Part shown: positions 22,456 through 32,003 of the stretch, piece by piece
Layout: each line of letters opens with the position of its first letter
How positions within the stretch are numbered: position 1 is the first letter of the stretch
From: Cytidiella melzeri
Taxonomy: Eukaryota; Basidiomycota; Agaricomycetes; Polyporales; Irpicaceae
NCBI GenBank assembly: GCA_022592445.1
Contig: JABYQR010000050.1
Span: 1 to 64,000 of the forward strand
Reading direction: 5' to 3'
DNA: 64,000 bases
Program-made: the position numbers and the translations under genes
Notes under the pieces: generated by a model
Databases searched by the model: none
The model's input: the letters and a program-made list of their open reading frames with translations, nothing else
Told to the model about the DNA's origin: nothing

Positions 22456-23283
22456 TCAGAACGAGATGAAGTACTCGTCTGCCCAAACTTTGTCTAACGC
22501 TTTGAACACCTGCTCGTAGTTCCTCCTTAGACCCGTGAAGCTGACTTTCCCAATTGCCTTCAATCCCCAATCCAGCAGCTGCCACTCACGATGAGTGATG
22601 ACAGGGGCTCGGGTTGGTAGTTCCTCTAGAAGCTTCTCTAGCTTCTGTTTCTCCTGTTCGAAATTACGCTTTGTGTCTTTGTGAAGCTGTTGGTATTTGT
22701 CGATGGTGGGGAGGATTGACAAGCGTTGGAGCGTAGCGGTGAGCTTTGGGGTAAAGATACCTCGAAGATCTTCAACGGTGTGTTTGCGGAAGTCAATGAG
22801 AGTTGGCTTCGCTGCTATGAGGGCTGCGCTAGGGTTGGTAGCGGGCCGGGCTGGGAATCGTTCTGCTAACGAAGGCTTCCTTGGGAGACTTGCTAAAGCC
22901 TGGGCTCGTTTGCGTGCGGTACGGGCAGCAAACTCTTTGGACTCAGCGCGGAGTTTTTCAAACTCTTCTGCTGTAGGGAATCTGTGGGTAAGGGCGGAAC
23001 CCTTGGGTTTACGGCGACCGACGTAGGAGGCAATAGCCTTAAGTTCCTTCTCCGTGTATTTGTGACTCTTGCCACGTGCGTGCTCTGCGTCAAGTTGATC
23101 AAACACGGCCTGAGGTAGGGCACGGTGGATCTGGACTTCTCGACGCGCTTGATTCAGATCCTTATGCAAAGGATCTGGGCGAGCGGTGAAACGGGAGTGG
23201 GATTCTTTCGGCACTAAGAATCAACCACGGAAAGTGAACGAGTCAGCAATCAAGCACGTCAAGACGGACGGCGATGGCTTACT
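22456..23283 (-). CDS. Pre-gag protein of element B, 252 aa, start codon split by an intron
   Basis: The ORF (23213 to 22456) has no ATG of its own. Upstream is GAGA/GTAAGCC at 23283/23282, with a CTGAC branch motif and CTTAG before 23213. Removing this 69-bp intron (23214-23282) joins A to TG and gives ATG CCG AAA GAA. The protein is basic and helical, with KSHKYTEKELKAIASYVGRR and a coil with KQKLEKLLEEL. Its end (REWQLLDWGLKAIGKVSF) is conserved in element A. No known family was recognised. It precedes gag in frame and might be a Gag extension or a separate nucleic-acid-binding protein. Confidence 0.68.
23214..23282 (-). other. Putative 69-bp intron creating the pre-gag ATG
   Basis: GTAAGCC donor, CTGAC at a usual branch distance, GATTCTTAG acceptor. 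The flanking bases are A and TG. Without splicing there is no ATG in the leader between the LTR and the pre-gag ORF. Confidence 0.6.
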
Positions 23284-23374
23284 CTCAAACGTAGGGGGGA
23301 ATAAACTTTTTAAAACTGGGGGGACAGGAAGGCTTGATCCAAGCTAAGGGCAGTCGTGCCGGTAGCTGTGTGGT

Positions 23375-23384
23375 ATCTTGACCT
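23375..23384 (-). promoter_or_regulatory. Primer binding site of element B, self-priming type
   Basis: AGGTCAAGAT, 2 nt beyond the 5' LTR. It does not begin with TGG as tRNA-primed sites do. It is the exact reverse complement of ATCTTGACCT at 23619-23610 in the same LTR, which lies at the expected RNA start. This is the layout of Tf1, where the 5' end of the mRNA folds back and is cleaved to prime. Confidence 0.7.
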
Positions 23385-23527
23385 AATGTCGCGGAGCGAC
23401 TGCTGTTATGCTGCTAAACCCTAAACAAGGGTGGAAGGGATGATGGTGGAAGAGGAAAGGGATCTCCAACGACGACAACGAGGTCAAAGTCGATGATAAG
23501 CAGGCAAGCAGGCACAGAGGCCGGATA

Positions 23528-23588
23528 CTGGCAGTGCAAATGACGAAGTTAATATCATGTTTATACTAGGTTACATTGAGTAACTCAC
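23528..23588 (-). other. Putative 61-bp LTR intron in 5' LTR of element B
   Basis: Repeat copy 1 at 23609-23589 (21 nt), GTGAGT from 23588, TTAAC, repeat copy 2 at 23548-23528 ending CAG. Exon 1 of the element RNA would be only about 31 nt: the primer box plus one repeat copy. Confidence 0.5.
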
Positions 23589-23609
23589 CTGGCAGTGCAA
23601 ATGACGAAG

Positions 23610-23653
23610 AGGTCAAGATGCAGAACCAGGGAGGGTAAGGGGTACTATATATA
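23610..23653 (-). promoter_or_regulatory. Core promoter and self-primer box of element B
   Basis: TATATATA at 23653-23646 and ATCTTGACCT at 23619-23610, 33-34 nt apart, the usual TATA-to-start distance. The start site is inferred from this spacing and from complementarity with the primer binding site. Confidence 0.65.
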
Positions 23654-24151
23654 CTGTGTCTGGATGGTCTGTGCACCAGTTCCCACACTAGGGACTGGAG
23701 TAACTGTGGGACTGGAGTAACCATAGAACAATAATAAACCCGGGTAACTGTCAAGAACCGGAGTAACTGTCAAGGACCTGAGTAACTGTCAAGGACCAGA
23801 GTAACTGTCAAGGACCAGGGTACGTAGAACAATAGAGCTAGAACAATACAACAATAGAACAATAGGATAAGAACAATAGAACAATAAGACCTGGGGGAAT
23901 CCCTGGGGAATCCCCATCAATGGAAGAGGAACAATAGAACAATAGCCTAGGTTGATCTGGAACCGCTCCAGACTGAGTCTAGGGTTTGGGTCTGGACTAT
24001 TGATAAATAAGGCAGGATGTCACGTGACCCAGGTTAGGGTTAGGTCCGGTAACACTCCTAGCCGGAAAATAAGCGCTCTAGATAGGCGCCTAAGGCTACA
24101 AACTTGTGACAATAATGGAAAAATCCGGTCTCTGTTGGACTATCCATGTCA

Positions 24152-27100
24152 TTGAGGTAGCCCGGCAGGGCGGAGTTTGCGCTCGTGTTCACTTTCCAGG
24201 TCTGTAGGAAGTACTGCAGCTTTGACTCCTTGTCGTATCTCGGCCCTGTGGATGTTGCATTTAGCGCCAGTATTGCATCCACCGCGTATGCCCAGGCCGG
24301 GCGGGATCTGGAGAGGTCGAGGAAGGGCTTTAGCCACGTCAGTGTGATCGCCTTAGCTCTTGCTTTTACATCTAATAGGGCGATTCCCCCTTCCCTCACT
24401 GGTCGATACAGGGTTTCTAGCCCCACTGGGGGGGAGTTGCAGTTCGGCCATAGGAACGTCCGGATTATCCTGGTGAGCTCCTCGCGTACATGAGTGGGGA
24501 GCCCCTGGACTTTGGTCAGGTATTGCATCCTCCCTCCTACCTCCATGTTGATGATCAGGCGTTTTCCGAAGATGGTGAGTCCTGGTCTGTTCCATTCTGC
24601 CAGCCGTTTCCTTATTTTTTGTAGGATTGGTTGCCACGGGGCTTCGTTATCAATTTCATTTCCAATCCAAACTCCAAGGACACGAGTTATGGCTCCGTCC
24701 CCCGCTATACGTATCCCGTCCGGGATCGTCTCCTTCGAGCTGCTGAAGGACCTGGTCTCTATTGTGCGTGTTCGGTGTTCCTTCGTTCCTATCGGAATTA
24801 TCTCCGTCTTTCCAAGGTTGAACTTCGCTCTGGACGCTTTGCACCACCTGACAAGGATTTCTTGCAGGGTCGAATAGTCGTCATCCTCGGACAGGTACAC
24901 CGTGATGTCGTCCGCAAATAGGGTAGTAATGAGGTGTTCGGTCATGCCAGGTAGGTGATACCCTTTCAGTGTTGAGCTCCTTATCATGCACGCCAATGAC
25001 TCTATTGCCATGTTGAATAGCAGGCACGAGAGCGGGTCCCCTTGTCTCACCCCTCTGGTTATTTTGTATTTCCTGCTCATCACCCCATTGATCATTACAC
25101 ATGAGTAGGCCGATTCGTAAAGTGACTTTATCGTTTCTATGAGTTCTGTCGAGACTCTTAGGGACCTAAGAGTGCACCAGAGGAAGTTGTGCGCTATTTT
25201 GTCGTACGCTTTCTCTTGGTCCAGGGCTATGATCGCCCCATTTTCCTCGGTCGCTTCTGCGTAATCCGTCATCACTCGGGCTAGGTTGGTCTGGTCAAAT
25301 ATTGAGCGTCCTGGTATGAACCCCGCTTGCGCCGGGTGGATCACTTTGTGGATCCATTTGGCGAATTTCATTGAGATTGCCTTTGTGAACAGCTTGTAGT
25401 CTGTGTTCAGCAGGGTGATCGGTCGGTAGTTCGCAATCTCTCGCTGATCATTTTTTTTGTAGATCGGGACAATCCACCCTTCTGCAAAACTCGAGTCTGC
25501 TATCACTCCGTGTTCTTGAACATTGTTGAAGACCAGCCGAAAGGCTTCTAGGACGTTTAAGACCTTATTCTTCTGGTCTTCCGAGGCCGTTCTGTCTCGC
25601 GTCGTGGTCGTATACTGACGGTGGATTTCCTTCCATAGTTCATACGGTATGCCGTCAATCCCTGGTGCTCTCCCCACATTGCTCAGTTTCAGGGCATCGT
25701 CAAGGTTCTCCCACGTGAGTTTCGCTCTCAGATCTTCCCTTGCCTTGTGGGTGAATGGTTTTCTTAGGTGACCTAGCACCCCTTCGATGTCTCTTCGCCT
25801 GTTGTTGGGGTCTGTCTGGGCTATGTCCTCAGATTGGATCTGGTTGTGGTACTGTGCCGCAGCCTCCGCCATTTGATCTGACCTCTTGATGTACGTCGGG
25901 GGGTCGTAGGGGTCATATTCCGGGTGTCCTTCAGGCCACCCCGTTGTTGGGTCCCTCAGGCTCATCATGATGTCCCTCGGTGTGGTGGGTTTATTCGTCC
26001 TTATCCAGGTTTTGTTAATCTTTTCCCCGTACACCCAGCTATTGGCCGCTACTGCTCTTCTTGTTGAGTTGAAGCGCCTCGCTTCCAGCGCTTTGATTTT
26101 TTCCAGTAGCAGTGCTGCGTCTCTACCCCTGTGTTCTTCGGGCTCGTACTGGTGAGTGTTTAGAATCCGTGCTCTCTCTTCCTTCAGCTTCATGATTCTC
26201 CTGGACATCTTCGGCACATGGATTTTTGCCAGGTTCCTTGCGGTCGCCACCATGTCCTGTTTGAATTTGGTAAAGAGTGTTTGTGCATTGTGCGTGTCTG
26301 TTCGTTGCTGTTCGTTGGGTATATTCTCCAGTAAGTCTCTGCCTTTCTCCACCACGTATCGTCTGAAGGTATGGTCAGAAATTATTGTTTTCGGGATCAC
26401 CCATCTACCTTCGCCAACAAAGGGGAGTTTGTTATCAGTGAGTGATACCTGGACCATCATGTGGTCCGACGGGATCCCCTCAACTGGGTCTGTAATCCAG
26501 TTTTCTGCTGTTCTCGCTAGGACCGGGTTCAGGTATATTCTGTCGATCCTCGACATAGCTCTTCCTTGTTCTTGGTTGAAGGTGTATACCTTCGTGTCTG
26601 GGTATGTTTCTCTCCATGTGTCTGTCAGGTCTAAAGACATGCACAGGTGCTGTAGGGCCATTGTTGGGCCTCTCGGGTCTGGCCTTACCGGATATCGGTC
26701 GAGTGCCATCTCGACCACGTTGAAGTCCCCCATCATCACGTCGGGTCTTGGGTTGTCACCTCCTTCCCAGTATTCCGCCAGGTCCTTCCAAAAGGTTTCG
26801 TTATCTCCATGGTTATTTGGTGCGTAGACATTCAGGATTCTTAGTGTCACTACCCTGTGCCAGGTTAGGGTGAGCATCATTGCTCTGCCTGAGATAATTT
26901 CTGTCACTTTAACCTTGTCTACGTCTAGTCTCTCCCGATTTATCACAAAGGCTATCCCTTGGGCCGCGCTTGCTCTCTCTTGCGGTTCGGAGTGGAGTAT
27001 GAGTAGCCTCTTACCGAATAGGTTATGGAGGTCGTCGACATGGGCTTTGGTGAGGTGAGTCTCCTGTACCGCTATGACCACAAGCTTCTTCGTTCTTACG

Positions 27101-27438
27101 ATTTGGTTAATCCTGTTCCATTTTCCGCTCACCGTCATCCCGGCTTCGTTCGCCCCCCTTCCTTTCATGTTCAGGGAGGCAATTTGTATTGTCGCTGCGG
27201 TGCGTCGTTGACGCGACTTCCGTGGTGAGCCAGTGTTCCTCTCGCTGTTGTTGCCACCAGCAGGATGTCCACTGGCTCGGACGGTTTCGTCTGGGTTTCT
27301 TAGCATGTCGTGGAGGAGGGGGGGGGGAGGGGGGGGTTGTTGGGGACTGCGCCCGTCACCGAACTCCCTGGGACCGTCATTGGCAGGGCTGTCGGCGGGC
27401 AGATAGCTTCTGCCTCTGGTCTCAGGGAGGCTGATCAC
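24152..27438 (-). pseudogene. LINE ORF2, 5' part: endonuclease and reverse transcriptase
   Basis: Open frame of about 1095 LINE codons, cut at 24151 by element B; the last ~30 codons of the apparent 1126-aa ORF lie in the LTR. The first ATG is at 27306 (MLRNPDETV). APE-type endonuclease: N90 (SLNMKG), E126 (QETHL), NVYAPN, GDFN at 237-240, SRIDRIY, SDH at 324-326. RT: YRPITLLNTDYKLF, AGFIPGRS, ALDQEKAYD, GVRQGDPLS, FADD at 841-844. These would nick the target and prime reverse transcription. The frame resumes at 16627 on the far side of the insertion. All catalytic residues are present, so the element may have been active when element B landed. Confidence 0.93.
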
Positions 27439-27987
27439 CGTTTCGTTAAGTTGTACCGTATGTGTTTGAGTGTTAATGTGTTGTGCAGGATTTGGCGGTC
27501 GACCTGAATAGGCGGTGTCCTTATGCCGTACGACCGTTAGGCATAAGTGAGGACGTGTTCAGCTAGCCTCGCTCCACCGAGTGGTTGTCTGTGTCCATCC
27601 ATGGGCGTGGCTTGCTGCAGCGGGTGTGCCTCCCCCGTTGTTGTTTCGATAATTCACCTTTAGGCTTTCCTGTCCGAGGATGGTGATCCTCGTCAGTAGA
27701 TTTGGGCCGTCCGGCGTGCACCCTTTAGATTTTGCCTCTTGTGACTTGGTCGGCGTGTGTTACCGTCTTGTAGGCTTGGTCAGACTGCGGTGCCTCTGTA
27801 TTGTATTCTTTCTGTGTCTCTCAGACTTAGTATCGTGCTGTCCTCACTGTCGTGTGTGATTTGTCGGTGGGACGGGTTCTGCCGTCTCTATGAGGCCACG
27901 TCGTGCAGGTGCTGCTTCGTCTATGTATATTTTTTATCGTCAGGTACTCTATCGCAGGTGTTTGGGTTCGTCGTGTATGTGTCTAGG
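27439..27987 (-). other. Spacer between LINE ORF1 and ORF2
   Basis: About 550 nt without a usable ORF. The distance is long for a fungal LINE. The start of ORF2 contains G-rich runs on the + strand (27308-27337) that encode a proline stretch. Confidence 0.6.
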
Positions 27988-30281
27988 TCATGCGTTTCGG
28001 CCCCAGCCTCCTCTACCTCTGTTCACTTTGCCTCGTCCTCCCCTCTTGCTGCCTCCCCTGCCCGTTCTCAAGCTTCCTTCGCCTTTGTCCTGCTCAATCG
28101 TGGAAAAGGCGGCCTGCGGTGCAGCTTGGGGTTGGGGCTTCGTCGCGTTTGGCGAGGGCCTGACGTTCTTGTCGTAGAGCCATCCCTTTTCTGTTAGTAT
28201 CGGGCAGAGCGAGCTCGGGTGGAGCATGCTTGTGCATACTCCGCAGTGCCATTTCCTAAATGTCGCGATGTACATACCTAGGAGGGGGTCCTTGAAGCTC
28301 GCTGACATCACCCTGTCCCTGAACCTCCTCCATTGTGTCACGTCCGTCGTCGGTGGGTCGAGAAAGATGTGCGCTACCCTGTGCGTGTTCGCGCCTTCTC
28401 CCTTCGATTCGACAATTCTAACCTCGAGAGACTCCCTGATCATGCTGACCGCATCCTCCGTGGATAGGTACTCTAGGTGCTCCTGGCCGCTGACAACGTA
28501 CTCCAGCAGTCCGTTTATGTTCTGTTTGTCCATGGCCTTGTTGACGAGGGCGCGCAGTTGGTCCTCGTCGGCATCATCGAAGCCGCTGATGCTTCCCACA
28601 TAGGTGTCAAAGACGGGCTGGTTCGGGCAAATGAAGAGCGTGCCTTCGGTCGTCGAGATGCATCCTCCGAAGCCTTGGACGTAATCGTAGTACGTCTCGC
28701 TGACGTTGTGGACCAGAAAGTTGTGTGGGGGGAGTTTATTCCCGCTCTTGATGCTGGCGCCACGATACGTATTTCTTTTGGTGTGCCTATCGTTTTATGG
28801 AGAATCGAGAGGATTTCCTCTCTCCTGGCTTTTTCCGTCTGACTGGTGGGACACCCCTTCCCGGCTAGGCGTATCAGGAAGGTGGTTCCAGGAGTCGTTG
28901 GCCATTCCTCTACCTGCTCCGCGGACAGAGTGTTGTACGCAAACCACGGGTCGTTCCCGCACGGGCGTTCGAAACCCTGTGTCGGGGAGGCGAATTCCAA
29001 GTGGCGGAGCGTCTGGATGGTGGGTTCGTGGGGTGGTGACTGCACCTGCTCCGACGAGGACTCGCTGTCATCGTCCACCAGCATCGGCGTGCCGGGACGT
29101 GGTGTGTCTAGGATCTCGATGGGCTTGTTCGTCCTTGCGATCGATGCGTGTGCTGTTGAGATGCTGGCTGGCGTCTCGTCTGTCTGTCGAGTCGTGTCGT
29201 TGAGATCAGCAGGTGGCAGAGGGGGTTGAGGGGTATAGAGTTGGTTTGCATCGTCTGGCTTCGTCGACGTTGGCGATGCTGCTTGGCTGGCCGGGCTTCT
29301 CGGGCCCACTCTCTGCGTGCGGTCCTGTGGATTCTGCGAGAGGCCCGTCGACCCCTCCCCTGCACTCTCTAGGAATGCGTTGATGAGGCCAGGGTCGTCT
29401 GTCGCTCTCCACAACTCTTCGTCGGTTAGCTGCGCGCTTGCGTCCTCTTCCCCCACCTGCCGGCGGCTCGAGAGCCTCTTCGCTCTGCTCGCTGCCCTGT
29501 ATCCGGCCAGCGGGGAGTCGCTGATATTGTATGGAGCCCCTCTCGTCTTGGGCAGCGTGGAGGGAGTTGGGGTAGGCCCCACCCCCTCGGCTAACGTCTG
29601 GGTGTCGCGCGGCGCTGAGGCCCTCCGTTTCCCCTTCCCGTCGCTGTTCTTCGTCTGGGCAGCTGCTGGGTTGCCATCTGGCGCTGTGGTCTCTCCCTTG
29701 TTTTAGGGGGGGGGTTGTTCATCAGTACTGTGTGCTGCGGTTGTGCCAGTTGCTCTCACCTCGCGTGGGGTTGCCCCTCCTGCGTCGTTTTCTATCCCCT
29801 CCCCGAGGACCTTGTACCTGTTCCTGGTTTCCAGGGCCTCCTGCTCCGCTGAGGAGGAGTCCCTGGTCCCACTCAAGCTACTCGTGCGACGCGCTCCTCT
29901 GACAACGGTGTTGAAGATGTCGTCGAGGTCGTGGACGGGAGCGTTCGACGTGGCCCCGTCTCCTTCACTCTCTGGTGCTTCAGCTTGCCCGCTCGGCTTC
30001 TCGATCGTCTGTGCCTTCTTGTTCTGCGTCGTGGAGATGGGCGTCGGGAGCCCCTTCGCGTGTTCCCCCTCTGCCTTCCTCGCGATGTCGGCAAGCTTCC
30101 TTGCTTCCGCCTCTGCCTTCCTTGCCCTCATCGCTCTGTTACGCTGACTCTTTTCCCCCGCGGTGATCCTCGTCGCCTTGTCTGGAGTTGGGAAGGAATT
30201 CTCGTACTCGGGATTCGGCTGTGGTTGGGGCGATGGAGTTCTACTCCAAGCGGAGGGTGTGGTGGGCGCTGGTGAGGACAT
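27988..30281 (-). pseudogene. LINE ORF1 (nucleic-acid-binding, CCHC knuckle), two frame lesions
   Basis: Starts MSSPAPTTPSAWS at 30281. It is interrupted by TAA at 29703-29705 right after a C9 run (G9 on +), continues in the same frame to about 28727, shifts at a C6 run (28727-28732), and ends GGWGRNA at 27988. Regions seen: Pro/Ser-rich N terminus with a KAEAEARKLADIARKAEGE helix, an acidic middle, a conserved globular part with NFLVHNVSETYYDYV and GYxx-type motifs in the second frame, then CGVCTSMLHPSSLC (CX2CX4HX4C), and an RGG-rich tail. It would bind LINE RNA. Both lesions sit at homopolymers, so assembly errors are an alternative to decay. Confidence 0.78.
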
Positions 30282-30921
30282 TGTGAGTGAAGTTTTTAGT
30301 TGGGTTGGACTGTTCTGCGTGGTGTGGGTGGAGTTGAGACGTGGTTGTTTCCCCTCGCTCTTATGTAGGTGTGTTATTCAGGCCCCCCCCGTCGTGGCCG
30401 TTGCTCTGTTCCTGTGGAATCGCACTCTCCCATGGTGCATTCTGTCTTCCCTGGATTGCCCTGTCGTCTTCCTCTCCTCTGGTGACCTTTGTCTGTTGGG
30501 CTCGCGTCCAGGGTCATTCCGTTCATGTTTCATGGTGTGCCTCTTTCTCTGTTCCTGCCGTATCGCGGTGGTCGTGATTGGACGTTGTCATCGGGGTGGT
30601 CTTTGTCCGGTTTTATGCCTTGGTGTGCTGCCGTTACCTGTTGGTGTATTGAGTTGCTTTCGCTCGGGGGGTCAGTTGGGCTCCCCGTGGTGTTTCACTC
30701 ACCCACGTCCTGCTACATCCTCCGTCGTTTGTAGTATCTGGAAGTGTTGATATTAGGGGATGTACGCGGTGCGGGATGGAGTATGGTACATGAGTCGTGC
30801 TACTCAGAGGCGTGTGACTACGGTATTCTGGAAGGGTGCTGGATGACTAAGCCGGTCTCTTAAAAAGGAAAGTGTGTTACGTCCGTTCCGTCGCTATCTC
30901 CTTCTCCTGTATAGCGTCTCC
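30282..30921 (-). other. Spacer between LINE upstream ORF and ORF1
   Basis: About 640 nt with no ORF I can support. GC- and T-rich on the + strand, like the rest of the LINE leader. Confidence 0.6.
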
Positions 30922-31566
30922 TCAGTCCTGGCGCTCCTTCTGCAGGTCCGAGAGGATCTTGACGCAGGGGGGGAACTGTTGCTGGGACAGGTCCGGGATC
31001 GTTCTGCTCTGGTTCTCCTGTCTTAGGAGAGGCGACATAGCGTGGAGGCGTCGTTCCTCGCTTGAGAGCCTCGCCCATATCAGTGGGACCATCAGGCTGT
31101 CCCTTCTGCCCCTCCCTGCCTCTCCGTATTCCACAACAAATTCCACCCATCCTTCGTCGAAGGCTCTAACTCCCAGTACCTTCCCGTAGGTGGGGTACGC
31201 AGTTTGCTTCGTGTGGGGGATTTCAAGGAGTCCACCCGTCTGGATCGCTTTCTCTGGCTTTTTGGCCAGATAGAGTGTGAGGGGGTAGCTAGGGAAGACG
31301 TAGGCATTGAGCATTGTTTGTGTGGGGAGTTGCGATGCGTCTTCCTCCAGGGCTTTGTGGAGGTTGGGCTCAATCGCATCGCCCTGGGGGATCGAGACGT
31401 CTCTGCTGTGGAAGGAGTGATCGTCGTCAATGGTTGGGGGCATGCATGACTCTAGGTCACACTTGGCTTTCTGCACAGTCATGTCTATCGTCTCCTCCAC
31501 CTCGGGGGGTGGGGATCGTAGGAGGAGGGAGGCAAGGAAGAGGCGTATGGAGGTAAGGAGCGTCAT
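30922..31566 (-). CDS. LINE upstream ORF, 214 aa, unknown function
   Basis: Open from an ATG at 31566 (MTLLTSIRLFLASLLL) to a stop at 30922. A hydrophobic start of about 16 residues is followed by a charged region (EVEETIDMTVQKAKCDLESC) and a compact-looking part. That part includes AYPTYGKVLGVRAFDEGWVEFVVEYGE, resembling the start of chromo/SH3-like beta folds, with RDSLMVPLIWARLSSEERRL after it. Codon use looks like the rest of the LINE. It lies inside the LINE target duplications and upstream of ORF1, an uncommon place for a third ORF. It is not recognised as a known family. It could be a LINE-specific protein or a captured host exon. Confidence 0.5.
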   Translation of the reverse strand: MTLLTSIRLFLASLLLRSPPPEVEETIDMTVQKAKCDLESCMPPTIDDDHSFHSRDVSIPQGDAIEPNLHKALEEDASQLPTQTMLNAYVFPSYPLTLYLAKKPEKAIQTGGLLEIPHTKQTAYPTYGKVLGVRAFDEGWVEFVVEYGEAGRGRRDSLMVPLIWARLSSEERRLHAMSPLLRQENQSRTIPDLSQQQFPPCVKILSDLQKERQD

Positions 31567-31970
31567 TTGTCGGGTGGTGTACTTGGGGTTTCGTGAGTGG
31601 GTCTCATATTTAAGGAGGCTCACTTCAGGGTCATGGGTACGCACGGGCCAGTTCCTCTAGTGCTTTCAGTCGTGGGAGCTGAGGTGTCTGGCTGGTCGCT
31701 AGAGTATGACATGAGTTACGGTATTTGTGCGTCTTTGAATTTAGGTTTCGTACCGGTTCGTATGTCATATTATGTCCTATGCTGCAGTCGTAGTCTGGTT
31801 GGGGTGAGGAGAGTTGTTCATATGTTATGTATCATGTCTCGCGCATGTTGACTTATTCATGGTTGTTGGTTGTTCTTTGGTTTCGTGTCTCTCTCTGGTT
31901 GCTCCGTCGTGCTGGGAGGCGCCCCTTGGTTCATGTCCGATCTTCAGCGCTTGGTGAATTTTTCTTTTTT

Positions 31971-32003
<33 letters not shown>

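Larger units (their letters stand above)
16628..24151 (-). mobile_element. Element B: young Ty3/gypsy chromovirus, 7524 bp
   Basis: Two 765-bp LTRs (16628-17392 and 23387-24151), which I cannot tell apart by eye, enclose pre-gag, gag, pol and a chromodomain. TTGAG flanks it on both sides (16623-16627 and 24152-24156). Identical LTRs and a perfect duplication point to a recent insertion. It sits inside LINE ORF2, so it is younger than the LINE. Coding frames are long and nearly intact, broken only by two in-frame UGA codons at module borders. Related to element A, but with a different LTR and a Gag without a zinc knuckle. Confidence 0.96.
23387..24151 (-). repeat. 5' LTR of element B (765 bp)
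   Basis: Same as 16628-17392 at an offset of 6759. Its left edge abuts the primer binding site and its right edge abuts the TTGAG duplication in the LINE. Confidence 0.96.

Noticed and set aside
23360..23386. tRNA-type primer binding site for element B
   Set aside because: The sequence after the LTR does not start with TGG; it reads TTAGGTCAAGATACCA. The self-complementary box explains it better.
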